From Bacillota bacterium (lineage in GTDB: Bacteria > Bacillota > Clostridia > Lachnospirales > Lachnospiraceae): DNA of 7,898 nucleotides. The stretch covers positions 1-7,898 of the forward strand of contig JAEZFH010000010.1 in NCBI GenBank assembly GCA_023437885.1. Direction: 5' to 3'. Below the pieces are notes generated by a model. That model had not been told where the DNA came from. It saw nothing but the letters and a program-made list of their open reading frames with translations, and ran no database searches. Below are positions 6,502-7,898 of the stretch, one piece after another (position 1 is the first letter of the stretch; the number at the start of each line of letters is the position of its first letter). The translations under genes were made by a program, and so were the position numbers.

Positions 6502-6514
6502 GCTGTGATATATT
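6486..6514 (+). promoter_or_regulatory. Near-consensus promoter of the DUF2975-XRE operon
   Basis: TTGACA (6486-6491, 6/6), a 17-base spacer and TATATT (6509-6514, 5/6), with TG one base before the -10 (6506-6507). Transcription would start near 6521, about 50 bases before the ATG at 6569. The -35 lies inside the right arm of the 63-bp palindrome, and the AT-rich palindrome centre sits where an UP element would. A dimeric protein on the palindrome would therefore be expected to block or modulate this promoter (inference). The matching minus-strand TTGACA has only a poor -10 candidate near 6427-6432. Confidence 0.7.
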
Positions 6515-6568
6515 AACCTCAAGAAAGAAGGAAAAAGAAGATGCATCAGGCATAGGAGGTTATTTACC

Positions 6569-7018
6569 ATGAGCAGGAACCCTTTGATCAGGTTAACAAA
6601 ATGGATCTTGGATATTATGTTTTATTCCGGAATTGTAATTTGTATCACAGTACCCTTTATATTCCGGCAGGCAGGGAAATTCTATAAGGTTTTTCAAGAG
6701 TTTTATCTTCCCTTCTGTATTATTTTCATGATTGCCGGTGTGTTTGCGCTGGTCATCCTGTGGGAACTCAGGAGCGTATTCAAGACGGTGATCCGGGAAG
6801 ATCCCTTTGTGCGGGAGAATGTGACTTCCTTAAAGAGAATGGGCATCAGCGCCTTTTGCATCGCCGTGACCATGCTCACCCGGCTTTTCTTTGTTATTAC
6901 CCCGGCCGCACTGGTACTGGTTGCCGTATTTACCATTGCCGGACTATTCTCCCTTGTATTATCTCTGGTGTTTGACCAGGCAGTAACTTATAAACTAGAG
7001 AATGATCTTACGATATAG
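6569..7018 (+). CDS. DUF2975 family membrane protein
   Basis: The 149-residue product has four hydrophobic segments (about 12-32, 46-66, 91-110 and 113-136). The loop between the second and third holds DPFVRENVTSLKRMG (78-92), the hallmark of the DUF2975 family. Family members are four-helix membrane proteins of unknown function, and their genes are commonly followed by a very small XRE regulator, as here. AGGAGG (6554-6559) lies nine bases before ATG. The stop codon at 7016-7018 overlaps the ribosome binding site of the next gene, so the two are translated from one transcript. A role as membrane partner or sensor for the regulator is plausible but inferred. Confidence 0.88.
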   Translation: MSRNPLIRLTKWILDIMFYSGIVICITVPFIFRQAGKFYKVFQEFYLPFCIIFMIAGVFALVILWELRSVFKTVIREDPFVRENVTSLKRMGISAFCIAVTMLTRLFFVITPAALVLVAVFTIAGLFSLVLSLVFDQAVTYKLENDLTI

Positions 7019-7029
7019 GAGGACCCGGC

Positions 7030-7248
7030 ATGATAGTGGTGAATCTGGACGTAGTAATGGCACAGCGGAAGATGGGTCTGACAGAGCTGGCGGAGCAGGT
7101 GGATATAACCATGGCGAATTTATCGATTTTAAAAAACAATAAGGCCAAGGCTATTCGGTTTAATACCCTGGAAGCGATCTGTAAGGCATTGAACTGCCAG
7201 CCCGGTGACATTCTCCAATATATTGAGGAGGAGAATACTCCAGGGTGA
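7030..7248 (+). CDS. Small XRE/Cro-family regulator (YozG-like)
   Basis: At 72 residues this is essentially a bare helix-turn-helix domain. The pattern runs NLDVVMAQRKMGLTELAEQV (5-24), then ITMANLSILKNNKAK (26-40), with the recognition helix at about 27-37. It closes with IRFNTLEAICKALNCQPGDILQY (42-64), the conserved ending of the YozG-like XRE group. It should bind DNA as a dimer in the cytoplasm. Its ribosome binding site AGGAGG (7017-7022) overlaps the DUF2975 stop and leaves seven bases before ATG, so the genes are tightly coupled. The most likely target is its own promoter, where the large palindrome at 6439-6501 offers a symmetric site. That link is inferred from position. Confidence 0.92.
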   Translation: MIVVNLDVVMAQRKMGLTELAEQVDITMANLSILKNNKAKAIRFNTLEAICKALNCQPGDILQYIEEENTPG

Positions 7249-7305
7249 TAGAATGTAGGAACAATGAAAGAGCCGGACGGCTGCCGGGCAGCTTAACAGA
7301 ATAAA

Positions 7306-7354
7306 TTGAAGGAAAGGAATACGTACCTATGATATTCGTACCTTGGCCTTTCAA
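7306..7354 (+). other. Imperfect hairpin in the leader before the last gene
   Basis: GAAAGG (7312-7317) can pair with CCTTTC (7347-7352), TACG (7320-7323) with CGTA (7337-7340), and TTGAA (7306-7310) with TTCAA (7350-7354) as an alternative outer register. CGTACCT is also directly repeated (7322-7328, 7337-7343). Just upstream, 7271-7292 can form two small GC-rich hairpins, AGCC/GGCT and GCTG/CAGC. None is followed by a T-tract, so I cannot call a terminator. The remainder of 7249-7461 is AT-rich with no gene. Confidence 0.25.
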
Positions 7355-7461
7355 AGTGTAGATTATGTCATTAAATTTTGAAAGAAAAGCAGATATGGGA
7401 ACCAAGAAAAAGAGATCAATAACAAAATTATATTATTATTAAAAAGGAGAATGAAGAAATT

Positions 7462-7898
7462 ATGGATCAATTAAATATTGTTCCTCCCGGCGGAGAACAG
7501 AATGTGCCTGCCGGTAAGGAAGCACAGGATGCAGTTGTGAGCTTTCAAAAGAGTACGACATCACCGCTGCTTATTAAAGTACGTCAAAAATTTGAGGTAA
7601 CCGGGTTGATCAGCCTGTTATTTGGCACCTCTTTTACCTTCTGTTTTTACCGGGCAGAGCTTGGTCTAAACTCTCTGCTTTTCACTTCGGTAATGGTTAT
7701 TCTTCTGATCGCAGTGATGAAAAAAAATGATATCCCGATTAGGAAAGGAACCTGTTTCTACTATTTGGGTGCGATCCTGTTTGCTCTGTCTGCGGCGTTG
7801 ACTGCCAGTGATACACTGCAGTTTCTGAATATAATTTCGATTCTGCTCCTGCTGAATCTTTCCCTGCTCTATCAGCTTCATGATACGGAGGAATGGGA
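7462..7898 (+). CDS. Multi-pass membrane protein, probably DUF4153/DUF4173 group (3' end outside window)
   Basis: The frame is open from ATG at 7462 to the window edge, giving the first 145 residues. A polar head of about 40 residues is followed by four hydrophobic segments (about 46-63, 70-87, 98-115 and 119-138). The short positively charged loop MKKNDIPIRKG (86-96), the segment LGAILFALSAALTASDTLQFLNIISILLLLNL and the following YQLHD resemble the N-terminal part of DUF4153/DUF4173 membrane proteins; this is pattern recognition, not a search. AAAGGAG (7443-7449) lies 12 bases upstream of the ATG, rather far. A nearer ATG at 7451 is out of frame and closes after seven codons. It follows the XRE gene by 213 bases with no clear terminator, so it may share regulation with the DUF2975-XRE pair. 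Confidence 0.65.
   Translation, partial: MDQLNIVPPGGEQNVPAGKEAQDAVVSFQKSTTSPLLIKVRQKFEVTGLISLLFGTSFTFCFYRAELGLNSLLFTSVMVILLIAVMKKNDIPIRKGTCFYYLGAILFALSAALTASDTLQFLNIISILLLLNLSLLYQLHDTEEW

Noticed and set aside
1..7898. tRNA, rRNA, CRISPR arrays, transposase genes or phage genes
   Set aside because: No cloverleaf, spaced direct-repeat array, DDE-type ORF or structural phage gene could be recognised in the window.

Overview
The window looks like chromosomal DNA from a low-to-moderate GC, Gram-positive anaerobe of the Clostridia, most likely Lachnospiraceae. This is inferred from strong AGGAGG-type ribosome binding sites, sigma-A style promoters, a truncated clostridial-type cobalamin methionine synthase, a YitJ-type fusion enzyme, and small DUF4190, DUF2752 and DUF2975/XRE genes. 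I cannot name a species.

Layout. Bases 1-205 are a leader with a plausible promoter. At 206-817 (+) lies a DUF4190-type membrane protein with a long Asn/Gln/Tyr-rich head. A doubtful small membrane ORF (864-1112, +) follows and overlaps tail-to-tail with a DUF2752 membrane protein (1050-1442, -). A 279-bp divergent intergenic region (1443-1721) carries a perfect 11-bp inverted repeat that reads TATAAT on both strands, and a separate promoter. Next come the two large genes: a YitJ-like homocysteine S-methyltransferase/methylenetetrahydrofolate reductase (1722-3521, +) and a cobalamin-dependent methionine synthase MetH without the C-terminal reactivation domain (3818-6325, +). The 296 bp between them are largely made of a degenerate tandem repeat. 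After metH, a 243-bp gap holds a perfect 29-bp-arm palindrome whose right arm contains the -35 box of a near-consensus promoter. That promoter drives a two-gene unit: a DUF2975 membrane protein (6569-7018) and a tiny YozG-like XRE/Cro repressor (7030-7248). A multi-spanning membrane protein, probably of the DUF4153/DUF4173 group, starts at 7462 and runs off the window.

How the genes work together. The two large enzymes form a one-carbon/methionine module. The MTHFR half of the first makes 5-methyl-tetrahydrofolate, and MetH uses it through cobalamin to methylate homocysteine. The first enzyme also has its own homocysteine methyltransferase half. I see no SAM (S-box) or cobalamin riboswitch before either gene, so their control is not obvious. 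The DUF2975-XRE pair looks like a small self-regulated membrane/regulator unit, and the large palindrome is the natural operator candidate.

Most of the window is ordinary core genome. The parts that deserve a second look are the non-coding ones: the 63-bp palindrome/promoter, the repeat-filled metH leader and the symmetric site in the divergent region.
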